Of a DNA stretch of 5,540 nucleotides, positions 1 through 5,540 are shown piece after piece. Position 1 is the stretch's first letter, and every line of letters begins with the position of its first letter. Below the pieces are notes generated by a model. The model was given only the letters and a program-made list of their open reading frames with translations, ran no database searches and was not told where the DNA came from. A program made the translations under genes and the position numbers. This stretch comes from Myxococcales bacterium (GTDB lineage: Bacteria > Myxococcota > Polyangia > Fen-1088): the NCBI GenBank assembly GCA_003159055.1, contig PMLH01000220.1:1-5540 (forward strand), in the 5' to 3' direction.

Positions 1-375
1 GATGGCGCCCTTCATGCCCTTGGGGCCTTCGGTGAGGATGATGCGCGCGCCCAAGGCCTTGAGGACCTTGCGCCGTTCGATGCTCATGGTCTCGGGCATG
101 ACCAAGGTCAGCTTGTAACCTCGCGCAGCCGCGACGAACGCCAGTGCGATGCCCGTGTTGCCGGAGGTCGGTTCCACGATTTCAACGCCAGGCCCAAGCA
201 GCCCCTTCTTCTCCGCGTCCCAGATGAGGGCCGCGCCCAGGCGGCACTTGACCGAGTAGGCCGGGTTGCGCCCTTCGATTTTCGCGAAAACTTTGCTTCC
301 GGCCGGGACCACGCGGTTGAGCTGAATCAGCGGGGTCTTCCCGATGGAGAGAGAGTTGTCTTTGAACGTCGCCAT
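1..375 (-). CDS. cysK: Cysteine synthase A (O-acetylserine sulfhydrylase), N-terminal part
   Basis: This is a PLP enzyme that makes L-cysteine and acetate from O-acetylserine and sulfide in the cytoplasm, the last step of sulfate assimilation. The 125 codons in the window match the CysK N-terminus closely: a KTPLIQL motif near residue 13, the segment [16 protein letters not shown] with the PLP-binding lysine at K43, the substrate-binding loop TSGNTG at 70-75, and a PETMSIERR block followed by [12 protein letters not shown]. The rest of the gene, including the C-terminal PLP-phosphate loop, lies beyond the left edge. The start is set by an AAAGGAAG Shine-Dalgarno at 383-390, 7 bases before the ATG. 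It follows the flippase-like gene by 81 bases on the same strand, and that gap holds dyads suggesting its own control. The CysK subtype (rather than CysM or cystathionine beta-synthase) is favoured by the SVKCR and MSIERR segments. Confidence 0.96.
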   Translation of the reverse strand, partial: MATFKDNSLSIGKTPLIQLNRVVPAGSKVFAKIEGRNPAYSVKCRLGAALIWDAEKKGLLGPGVEIVEPTSGNTGIALAFVAAARGYKLTLVMPETMSIERRKVLKALGARIILTEGPKGMKGAI

Positions 376-414
376 TGGAGTGCTTCCTTTCGCCGAGATT
401 GGTGTTGACTTCTC

Positions 415-448
415 GTATAGCAGACAGATAGTGGCTATGCTAGACATA
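415..448 (-). promoter_or_regulatory. Candidate cysK operator/promoter region with overlapping dyads
   Basis: Two imperfect dyads overlap in the short gap upstream of cysK. One is TATG-N5-CATA at 436-448, a 13-base element that fits the T-N11-A pattern of LysR-type regulator boxes. The other is GTATAGC at 415-421 facing GCTATGC at 434-440 across 12 bases, with 6 of 7 positions matching. On the minus strand a -10-like TATACG lies at 414-419, and no good -35 is present at the usual distance (TAGCAT). A weak -35 with a dyad over it is what an activator-dependent promoter looks like, and CysB, a LysR-type protein, activates cysK in enteric bacteria. The identity of the regulator here is inference. 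Other families, such as Rrf2, would also fit short A/T-rich dyads. Confidence 0.35.
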
Positions 449-456
449 ACGAACCT

Positions 457-1422
457 TCACCGCTGGCTGGCCCGACTGAAGACGAGGAGGCCGGGCGTGC
501 TGGCCACGAGACTCACGATTCCGTAGAGAATTGCGATGGTTACCCCATCAGTGCTGCGCAGGCCGGCCAGGTGATAGAGGCCCGCGACCGTGGCTTCTCG
601 AATTCCCCACCCAGCCAGGAAAGCGGGCAGGGTCGTCACGACGAGTGCGATGGGCACGACGTGCACGGCCAAGCCAAGAGACAGCTGCAATCGCAACCCG
701 TGCGCCACGGCCACGAAGGCAAGCACGTGGGTGCCCACCAGCGCGAAGGAGATCGGCAGGTGTGCGGCAGCACTCGCGGGCGAAAACATGGCGCGCCAAC
801 TTGCGGAGGCCAGATCGCTGATGGATTCGATGCGGTGAAGGGTCCGCCAGGCGATCCAAACCAACGTGCCCACAAGGGCAATCGCGAGTAGCGAAGCTGC
901 CCCCGGCAGGAGCAGCGGTACGGACGGCCCGAGCAGGGTGCGCAGGCGTTGCCACCAGCTAGGCAGGATCGCGACGGCGACCACCCAAAGGGCGATCTGA
1001 CCCGACCCTCGTTCGAGGAGAATTGCGACCACCACCTGGGGAGCGCGCGTCGAGGTCCGCGCCTCCTGGCGTGTCTGGCGCGCGTGTCGAATTGCACGCG
1101 ACACGTCGCCAAGGATACCGAATGGAAGGATCTGGTTGAGTAGGCCCGCCAGGAAATACTCGCGCAGGGCTTGCGGGTAGGAAAGCGGCGCCGACAGCCT
1201 TCGCGCAAACCACCACCAACGCGCGGCCAGCAGGACGAATTGCATGACCAGAATGCCGAGGGTCAGAACCAGCCATGCGGCTTGCAGCTGTCGCAACCGT
1301 TGCCATATCTCGACCAGGTCGACAAACCACAGCGTCGCCGCCAGCATCATCACGCTGCCGAACACCTGCATCCAGGCGCGAACGTGATGGTTCGGGGCGG
1401 CTGGGGGCAGGGGCGGCAGCAT
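457..1422 (-). CDS. Flippase-like / LPG-synthase-TM-family integral membrane protein (PF03706-type)
   Basis: This is a 321-residue polytopic inner-membrane protein of the family seen as the membrane part of MprF and in YbhN/AglD-like proteins, which are linked to lipid or lipid-linked sugar handling. The family landmarks are present in order: LLNQILPFGILGDVSRAIR at 94-112 (the family's N-x-LP-G-x-GGD-x-R region), LLERGSGQIAL at 135-145, and LPAFLAGWGIREA at 265-277 (the family's P-x-x-x-G-G-x-G-x-R-E region). About seven hydrophobic segments can be seen, near 18-37, 48-67, 90-105, 130-153, 170-192, 225-262 (probably two) and 290-315. There is no C-terminal aminoacyl-PG synthase domain, so lysyl-PG synthesis is not implied. 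An in-frame stop at 1441-1443 limits the N-terminus, and the ATG sits at the base of a strong hairpin with no clear Shine-Dalgarno; M18 is an alternative start. It lies 44 bases after the YciO-like gene. Its substrate is unknown. Confidence 0.85.
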   Translation of the reverse strand: MLPPLPPAAPNHHVRAWMQVFGSVMMLAATLWFVDLVEIWQRLRQLQAAWLVLTLGILVMQFVLLAARWWWFARRLSAPLSYPQALREYFLAGLLNQILPFGILGDVSRAIRHARQTRQEARTSTRAPQVVVAILLERGSGQIALWVVAVAILPSWWQRLRTLLGPSVPLLLPGAASLLAIALVGTLVWIAWRTLHRIESISDLASASWRAMFSPASAAAHLPISFALVGTHVLAFVAVAHGLRLQLSLGLAVHVVPIALVVTTLPAFLAGWGIREATVAGLYHLAGLRSTDGVTIAILYGIVSLVASTPGLLVFSRASQR

Positions 1423-1448
1423 CGTAGGCTTGCGGCAAGCCTACGATG
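1420..1448. other. Perfect 13-bp stem-loop over the flippase-like gene start
   Basis: CATCGTAGGCTTG at 1420-1432 is matched exactly by CAAGCCTACGATG at 1436-1448 across a 3-base loop (CGG). On the minus transcript the ATG of the flippase-like gene forms the last three bases of the 3' arm. The hairpin starts 18 bases after the stop codon of the YciO-like gene. It is GC-rich like a terminator stem, but the sequence that follows on the minus strand is C/G-rich with no T tract, so it is not a standard intrinsic terminator. It could reduce translation of the downstream gene, protect the upstream mRNA end, or act as a Rho-assisted or bidirectional stop. The function is inferred; the pairing is certain. 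Confidence 0.8.
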
Positions 1449-1466
1449 CCAAGGCAGAATGTCGAC

Positions 1467-2102
1467 CTAGGCCAGGACCTTGTTCGACGGGCCCCGACCT
1501 TCGCGCACGACCGTGATCCAGTCGCCGGCCAGGCTGACCACTGTCGACGGTGGACCTGACAGGGTGCCGGCGTCGAGGATCAGATCCAGGCTCTTGCCGT
1601 ACTCGCGTTTGATTTCGGCTGCCGTGGTCAGGATGTCGCCCGTCGGAGATTTCGCGGTTGCCGACAGCAGGGGCGTGCCCAAAGACCAAATCACCTTTTC
1701 GCAAAGGGCGGTTCCCGGGATTCGCACGCCGATGGTACTTCGGTCTTCGTGCACGAACGGCTTCGGAATGCTGGAGGCCGCGGTCAACTCGGCACAGTAC
1801 GGGCCTGGGAAAATCTTGCGAAGAACCGCCAAAGAGGCATCTGTGACCTTCGCGAACTTGGGCAATTCACCAAGGTCGGGGAGCAGAAACGTGAGTGGTC
1901 GGGTGGCCATGTCGAAGCCACGCATGGTTTGGATGCGCTGGATGCCCTCCTGATTTCCGAAGGCACAAGCGAGGCCATACAAGGTGTCGGTTGGCAGCGC
2001 AACCACGCCGCCGCCTCGTAGCACGTCGAGGGTTTGCTGCAGGACCTGGTCCTCGGGCTGCGACGGCGCGACCAAAACGACGGGAGCGATTGTGGGAGCC
2101 AT
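1467..2102 (-). CDS. Sua5/YciO/YrdC/YwlC-family protein, YciO-like subgroup
   Basis: This 211-residue protein consists of a single YrdC-type domain. The family enzymes (TsaC/Sua5) make threonylcarbamoyl-AMP from threonine, bicarbonate and ATP for the t6A base of ANN-decoding tRNAs. Visible motifs are GGVVALPTDTLYGL at 31-44, RGFDMATRPLTFLL at 61-74, FPGPY at 98-102, TIGVRIP at 123-129, LLSATAKSPTG at 145-155, PSTVV at 185-189 and VVREG at 198-202. The Lys-x-Arg pair typical of TsaC after the PTDT motif is replaced by RGFDMATRP, and the SAN-x-SG signature reads SATAKSPTG. Both changes place it closer to YciO than to TsaC/Sua5, so t6A synthesis should not be assumed. The Sua5 C-terminal domain is absent. 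A GGAG at 2111-2114, 8 bases before the ATG, supports the start. It lies 105 bases downstream of the DTW gene on the same strand. Confidence 0.88.
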   Translation of the reverse strand: MAPTIAPVVLVAPSQPEDQVLQQTLDVLRGGGVVALPTDTLYGLACAFGNQEGIQRIQTMRGFDMATRPLTFLLPDLGELPKFAKVTDASLAVLRKIFPGPYCAELTAASSIPKPFVHEDRSTIGVRIPGTALCEKVIWSLGTPLLSATAKSPTGDILTTAAEIKREYGKSLDLILDAGTLSGPPSTVVSLAGDWITVVREGRGPSNKVLA

Positions 2103-2141
2103 GGCTTACGCTCCATACGGGTAGCGCGGGAATGCGCGAGA

Positions 2142-2194
2142 CGCAAGGACTTACCCTGGCGCGGGGTTTTCGGGACCGGCCTGGCGCAAGGACT
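2142..2194. repeat. Short direct repeats in the gap between the DTW and YciO-like genes
   Basis: The 10-mer CGCAAGGACT occurs at 2142-2151 and 2185-2194, and the 8-mer CCTGGCGC at 2155-2162 and 2180-2187. In the right-hand copies the two units overlap to form one 15-base block (2180-2194), while on the left they are separate and in the opposite order. The block lies in the 105-base gap upstream of the YciO-like start. It could be a binding-site pair or the trace of a small rearrangement. No terminator or coding frame accounts for it. Confidence 0.5.
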
Positions 2195-2207
2195 GCGCAT
2201 CTTTTTG

Positions 2208-2852
2208 CTATCTGATGAACGGGCCGTCCTGCCTCGCACCGTCGGGCACGCCGCCGGCAACCTCGGCTGTGGTGAGACGTCCGTTGCTCCAAAGTGCACG
2301 GTCCACGACCGCACGAAAAGCGCGCGTCAGATGTTCTTCGACGGAGGGACCTTCAAGAATGCCCAGCGGGTGCGCAATCGCTTCCATGGTGGCTAGGCGG
2401 TCGTCCAGATGAGCGCGACGCAAACGGTAATCCGAACCTTGGTTTGCAAGCAGCTTGACGGCCTGAACGTTCTGGAGGCCCGGAACCCGTCGCCTGATGC
2501 GTTTGGCCTGTCGCCACGTGCCGTCCGGTACGACCAGCGTCACGGGCGGAGTGTTCACGCGCTCTGCCCTCCAGACGTCCAAGGGAATCGCGTCCGGACC
2601 TGGAAAAAGGAGAAGCGGCGTGCCTCCGGAATCCCAGACCACCGGATCGTTGGGAATGCCCTCGCGCCCGCGCAGGCACAGGGTCGCACCTTGCAGACAG
2701 GCGACGGCCAACTGGCCGGTGTTGGTCGGCTTGCGAACCTCGGCCCAGTGCGCGACCACGAGGACCTTCGTCGAAACCGGGATCGATGCCAGCAGGTCAC
2801 ACGCGCACAGGTCGGTGTGCAAGCGGCAGCGGGTGCAGCGCAAGGGATCCAC
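2208..2852 (-). CDS. tapT: DTW-domain protein, tRNA-uridine aminocarboxypropyltransferase (TapT-like)
   Basis: DTW proteins transfer the 3-amino-3-carboxypropyl group of S-adenosylmethionine to uridine in tRNA; E. coli TapT (YfiP) makes acp3U47. From the GTG start the protein has 214 residues. A zinc-type cluster C6-x2-C9-x6-C16-x-C18 opens it, followed by KPTNTG at 41-46 (KPSNTG in E. coli TapT), the family signature DGTW at 110-113, YRLRR at 142-146 and ATMEAIA at 154-160. The order and spacing match the family throughout. The GTG is chosen because GAGGA lies 6 bases before it; an ATG at 2877-2879 would add nine residues but has only a weak ribosome site. The open frame continues far upstream to 3440 but there runs antisense to the VWA gene and is not coding. 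It is the first gene of the minus-strand run and diverges from the VWA gene. Which tRNA position it modifies cannot be told from sequence. Confidence 0.92.
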   Translation of the reverse strand: MDPLRCTRCRLHTDLCACDLLASIPVSTKVLVVAHWAEVRKPTNTGQLAVACLQGATLCLRGREGIPNDPVVWDSGGTPLLLFPGPDAIPLDVWRAERVNTPPVTLVVPDGTWRQAKRIRRRVPGLQNVQAVKLLANQGSDYRLRRAHLDDRLATMEAIAHPLGILEGPSVEEHLTRAFRAVVDRALWSNGRLTTAEVAGGVPDGARQDGPFIR

Positions 2853-2858
2853 TTCTTT

Positions 2859-2863
2859 TCCTC
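2859..2863 (-). promoter_or_regulatory. Shine-Dalgarno GAGGA deciding the DTW gene start
   Basis: GAGGA on the minus strand lies 6 bases upstream of GTG (2850-2852). The competing ATG at 2877-2879 is preceded only by GAAGCGAAGCATTCC, which has no comparable anti-SD match. The shorter product still begins before the first zinc-type cysteine, so no conserved residue is lost. Confidence 0.55.
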
Positions 2864-2918
2864 GGACTCGGTTTCGCATGGAATGCTTCGCTTCTGATCT
2901 ACACTGCCGGACATCCAG

Positions 2919-5063
2919 ATGGTTGCTTGGTTGCAGCTTGTCCTGTTCCTGGCTTCGCAGCAAAACCCTGCGGTGCCCATCCACAAGATCGACATCCGGA
3001 TCGCTGGGTCCGTGGCTACTGTGGAGGTCTGGCGTACCGTGGACGCCGCCCCGCGCGCGGCTGGGAATCGGCAGGAGGAAAACACGCTCGATCTCGACCT
3101 TCCGGACAGGGCCGCCCTGGTCGACTGGGAAATCCTGGAACGTGGAGAACGGGTGCGCATGGCCCAGCAGACCGAAGGCCAAGTTGGCGCCGGACTTGCG
3201 GCCGCGCTGAAGATGCGACAGATGTCTCCGTCGACGGCGCCGGTGGAAGAGGGCACCGACTACCGGATCCACCTCACGCCCCTTGCGGAAGGGGCTCGGC
3301 CGGTCTTGCACTACCGCTATGTGGCGCCGGTGGCATGCAACGACGGGCACATGGTCCTGCGCATGCCGGAGAGCCTTGAGGAAAACCCCATCCCGGCCGA
3401 CGTCACGGTTACCCTCGAGCCGCACCCCGACGGATTTCATCTGGGCCAGGCGAGCCTGGCCGGCAAGCCCGCCGAGATTCGCTCGGGCACGCGTCGCCTG
3501 GTCATGCGCGGCCTTTCTCCGGCGCGCGCTGCTTGGGAAACATCGTGGAGCTACCTCAAGACACCATCGGCATTCCCAGGTCAGCTTTTCGCCACCGTTG
3601 CTGCTCTTCCGAGGAAAGGGCGAGGAAAGCCGCCGCCGCAGGTTGCCACCGTGGCTGCCGTTTGCCTCGGTCGAGGCTCGGCGAAATCCGAGGTGGCAAG
3701 TGCCGCCAAGCCCGCACCACCCGCCAGTGTGTTTTTGGTCGTCGATCGATCGCGCAGCGTAGGGCAGGGGGGGCTGTCTGAAGAAAGGGTGGTCGCACGA
3801 GCGTTGGTCGAAGCTCTGCCCCCGTCCGTGCGGTTCAACGCGATTCTGTTTGGTGAAACCCCCACGCCGATCTTCCCGCTGTCACGCATGCCCACGCGCG
3901 AGGCGCTCGAGGCCTTCAGCAGTGCGGCCGATCCGAATCGGCTAGAAAGAACCACCGACCTGGTCGCGGCCTTGGCACGCGTTCGCAGCATGAATCAGGG
4001 GTTCGCGGCCGGATCGAGCGAACAATCCTGGGTCGCGATCGTCACCGACGGAGCGCTGCCGCCAAGTCAGACGGCCGAGAAGATGCAGGAAGCCCTGACC
4101 GGCAAGGCCGAAACATCTACCAGGATTCTTGTGCTCGTCGTTCGCCAGCGCGGCGACGACAGTGTGAGCAAGCCCGCGCTGGCAGAATACGCGCGCCTGG
4201 TGGAAGGATTCGGGGGGATTGTTCGGGAAGTCGCACCAGGCAGTGCTGAGGAAACCGCTCGCGCTGTGGTTTCGGCCATGGCGGAGGGAGGGGACTGGTT
4301 CGGGCTGCGCTTCGATGAAACCAAGATGGCCGATGTGCTTGCGGCCGGGCAGGGCGCAACCGCGTCTTACCTTAGCAATGGCCGGCTGGTGTTGCATCGC
4401 CGGCTTCGCTTCAGCACCCGCGGAATAGCCTCGCCGAACCATCCGGAAATCTCGACGGTGCACGTCGACGTCACGCCTGCCACGGCCAAAGGGGAGTGGC
4501 TGGAGCCGCTGGTCAGCACCGATGGGACGAAGCGCCGCGCCTGGGCAGGGGCAACCAGCTCGGTTGCGGTTGCCGTACTGCCCGCTTCAGCCGCGCCCAA
4601 GAAGGTCGTCGACGAGGTTGTGCACGGTCGCCTCGACGAGACGGTGCTTCGCAACACGCTTTCCCTGGCGTTTATGCCGCGGGCTCGGGCCTGCTACGTT
4701 TCCCGTCGCGTCGCCACTGCCAAAGACGCCTACCTGCGCGGCCGGGTTCGTCTGGAGCTGACCATCGAGCGCGGCGAACTGCACGATGTGGTCGTGCGCC
4801 AGTCGACCATCAACAACCCCGACATCGAAGCGTGCCTCCGCAAAGCAGCGTGGGCAGTCGACTATCCGAGGCCCGAGCACCGCGACGCCCTGACGGTTGC
4901 CAACCTGAACCTGGTATTTCGGCCCCACACCCCCGAAGAGACGCGCCCCGACGCCTCGTCGATGGACCGAGAAATCGAGCTGATTATGGGCCCTTTGACC
5001 TTCACCACGGATTTCAAGGACTTGCTGGAAAAGACACCGGCCGACAAATCGGTCGGGCCCTGA
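2919..5063 (+). CDS. Exported VIT-like / von Willebrand A protein with AgmX/PglI-type C-terminal domain
   Basis: This 714-residue protein probably acts in the envelope or outside the cell. Residues 1-13 form a short hydrophobic leader, weak as a signal peptide because it has no basic residue. Residues 20-170 resemble a VIT domain, ending in a PLAEGARPVLHYRYVAP strand and an LRMPE segment. After an Ala/Pro-rich linker (254-270), a VWA domain covers about 271-455 and has a complete-looking MIDAS: D276-x-S278-x-S280, T345/T346 (TTDL) and D377 (VTDG). Divalent-metal-dependent ligand binding is therefore plausible. Residues 586-653 match the AgmX/PglI-type C-terminal pattern: ACY, RGRVRLELTIERGEL, QSTINNPDIEACL and YPRP, with C592 and C639 placed to form a disulfide. 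Known AgmX and PglI proteins are linked to myxobacterial gliding, but that role is not shown here. An in-frame stop at 2895-2897 bounds the start. The ribosome site is weak. The gene diverges from the DTW gene and lies 67 bases before rplC. Confidence 0.85.
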   Translation: MVAWLQLVLFLASQQNPAVPIHKIDIRIAGSVATVEVWRTVDAAPRAAGNRQEENTLDLDLPDRAALVDWEILERGERVRMAQQTEGQVGAGLAAALKMRQMSPSTAPVEEGTDYRIHLTPLAEGARPVLHYRYVAPVACNDGHMVLRMPESLEENPIPADVTVTLEPHPDGFHLGQASLAGKPAEIRSGTRRLVMRGLSPARAAWETSWSYLKTPSAFPGQLFATVAALPRKGRGKPPPQVATVAAVCLGRGSAKSEVASAAKPAPPASVFLVVDRSRSVGQGGLSEERVVARALVEALPPSVRFNAILFGETPTPIFPLSRMPTREALEAFSSAADPNRLERTTDLVAALARVRSMNQGFAAGSSEQSWVAIVTDGALPPSQTAEKMQEALTGKAETSTRILVLVVRQRGDDSVSKPALAEYARLVEGFGGIVREVAPGSAEETARAVVSAMAEGGDWFGLRFDETKMADVLAAGQGATASYLSNGRLVLHRRLRFSTRGIASPNHPEISTVHVDVTPATAKGEWLEPLVSTDGTKRRAWAGATSSVAVAVLPASAAPKKVVDEVVHGRLDETVLRNTLSLAFMPRARACYVSRRVATAKDAYLRGRVRLELTIERGELHDVVVRQSTINNPDIEACLRKAAWAVDYPRPEHRDALTVANLNLVFRPHTPEETRPDASSMDREIELIMGPLTFTTDFKDLLEKTPADKSVGP

Positions 5064-5073
5064 CGTCTGCAAC

Positions 5074-5102
5074 TTGACCTCTGGCGCCCATCCGACTATA
5101 AA
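5074..5102 (+). promoter_or_regulatory. Near-consensus sigma-70 promoter for rplC
   Basis: TTGACC at 5074-5079 and TATAAA at 5097-5102 are separated by exactly 17 bases, each matching the sigma-70 consensus at five of six positions. The expected transcription start is near 5109-5110, which gives a 5' leader of only about 20 bases before rplC. It lies wholly in the gap after the VWA gene stop (5061-5063). In this GC-rich DNA such a match is unlikely by chance and fits a highly expressed ribosomal operon. The short leader leaves little room for the structured L4-binding leader known from the E. coli S10 operon. Confidence 0.85.
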
Positions 5103-5116
5103 CCCACGTCTTTCAC

Positions 5117-5120
5117 GAGG
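5117..5120 (+). promoter_or_regulatory. Ribosome binding site of rplC
   Basis: GAGG lies 10 bases upstream of the ATG at 5131, slightly long but usable. The next in-frame ATGs (5137, 5143) would be 16 or more bases away, so the first ATG is preferred and the protein begins MSMKMGLIG. Confidence 0.6.
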
Positions 5121-5130
5121 TTCGCACACC

Positions 5131-5540
5131 ATGTCAATGAAGATGGGCCTGATCGGCCGCAAGTTGGGGATGACCCGTTACTTCCACGATGACGGATCGT
5201 CGCTCGGATGTACCGTACTTACAATCGGTCCGTGCGTCGTCACTGGGCAGCGCACGCCCGAGAAGCACGGCTACGCGGCCCTGCAGCTCGGTTTCGAAGA
5301 GCAGGCAACGCGCAAGATGACCCGGCCAGGGACCGGGTACTTCAAGAAGGCCGGCCTCGAGAAGTCGCCAAAGGTTCTGCGCGAGATCCGCCTCGACGAG
5401 GTCAAGGACGTGGCCGCGCATGAGGTCGGCAAGGTCCTCACCGCAGGGCAGATTTTCAAGCCAGGCGATGTGGTTGACGTGGTCGGCGTCACCAAAGGCA
5501 AAGGCTACCAGGGCGTCATGAAGCTGCACAAGATGGCAGG
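5131..5540 (+). CDS. rplC: 50S ribosomal protein L3, N-terminal part
   Basis: L3 is an early-assembly protein of the large ribosomal subunit that binds 23S rRNA and reaches the peptidyl-transferase region. The 136 complete codons show the bacterial L3 pattern: MGLIGRKLGMTRYF at 5-18, IGPCVVT near 32-38, TPEKHGYAALQLGF, YFKKAG and the TKGKGYQGVMK loop at 121-131. The typical length is a little over 200 residues, so roughly the last third lies beyond the right edge. The segment after the GKG loop reads LHKMAG where many L3 proteins have a basic RHGFAG-like stretch, a mild difference. The gene has its own strong promoter and is preceded by the VWA gene rather than rpsJ. In most bacteria the genes that follow are rplD, rplW and rplB, but they are outside the window. 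Confidence 0.97.
   Translation, partial: MSMKMGLIGRKLGMTRYFHDDGSSLGCTVLTIGPCVVTGQRTPEKHGYAALQLGFEEQATRKMTRPGTGYFKKAGLEKSPKVLREIRLDEVKDVAAHEVGKVLTAGQIFKPGDVVDVVGVTKGKGYQGVMKLHKMA

Noticed and set aside
636..1208. 190-codon minus-strand frame inside the flippase-like gene
   Set aside because: It is the +1 shadow of a membrane protein gene with clear family motifs; its product is Arg/Ser/Pro/Cys-rich.
2497..3210. Plus-strand 237-codon open frame crossing the DTW and VWA starts
   Set aside because: It overlaps two supported genes in other frames and its product is Arg/Ser/Cys-rich with no recognisable motif, typical of a shadow frame in GC-rich DNA.
2880..3440. Upstream extension of the DTW reading frame to give a 410-residue protein
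   Set aside because: The extra sequence is low-complexity, Arg/His-rich and antisense to the well-supported VWA gene. DTW homology begins only after 2852, and the family is normally about 200-250 residues.
3942..4463. 173-codon antisense frame within the VWA gene
   Set aside because: No family motif, no ribosome site, and it lies wholly antisense to conserved VWA coding sequence.
4465..4474. Perfect 10-bp palindrome ACGTCGACGT
   Set aside because: It lies inside the VWA gene in a Val-Asp-Val codon context. A single palindrome of this composition is expected by chance in such DNA.
5038..5060. Hairpin GGCCGAC / GTCGGGCC at the end of the VWA gene, considered as a terminator
   Set aside because: The pairing needs a bulge, lies within the coding sequence and is not followed by a T tract. 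It may be a by-product of GC-rich codons.

Overview
The window is high-GC chromosomal DNA with dense, mostly housekeeping gene content. The best clue to the source is the 714-residue protein in the middle. It joins a VIT-like region, a von Willebrand A domain and a C-terminal AgmX/PglI-type domain, a combination I associate with Myxococcota (the former Deltaproteobacteria, myxobacterial side). That assignment rests on domain style and base composition; no search was run.

Layout: four genes lie on the minus strand in the left half. Transcribed from right to left they are a DTW-domain tRNA-uridine aminocarboxypropyltransferase (2852 to 2208), a Sua5/YciO/YrdC-family protein (2102 to 1467), a polytopic membrane protein of the lysylphosphatidylglycerol-synthase-TM/flippase-like family (1422 to 457), and cysteine synthase CysK (375 to beyond the left edge). 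Gaps are 105, 44 and 81 bases. The two outer gaps carry direct repeats (2142-2194) and dyads (415-448). The middle gap carries a perfect 13-bp hairpin (1420-1448) that includes the start codon of the membrane protein.

The right half is read on the plus strand. The VIT/VWA/AgmX-type gene (2919-5063) diverges from the DTW gene across about 66 bp. After a 67-bp gap with a near-consensus sigma-70 promoter (5074-5102) comes rplC, ribosomal protein L3, which runs off the right edge. rpsJ, the usual neighbour just upstream of rplC in the S10 operon, is absent, so the ribosomal cluster appears to begin at rplC with its own promoter.

Functional links are modest. Two of the minus-strand genes belong to families that modify tRNA or are related to such enzymes. 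CysK supplies cysteine. The membrane protein and the VWA protein probably act at or outside the inner membrane. I see no RNA genes, CRISPR arrays, insertion sequences or phage genes. No complete new multi-gene system is evident; the most distinctive items are the VWA/AgmX-type fusion, the start-codon hairpin and the rplC-first arrangement.
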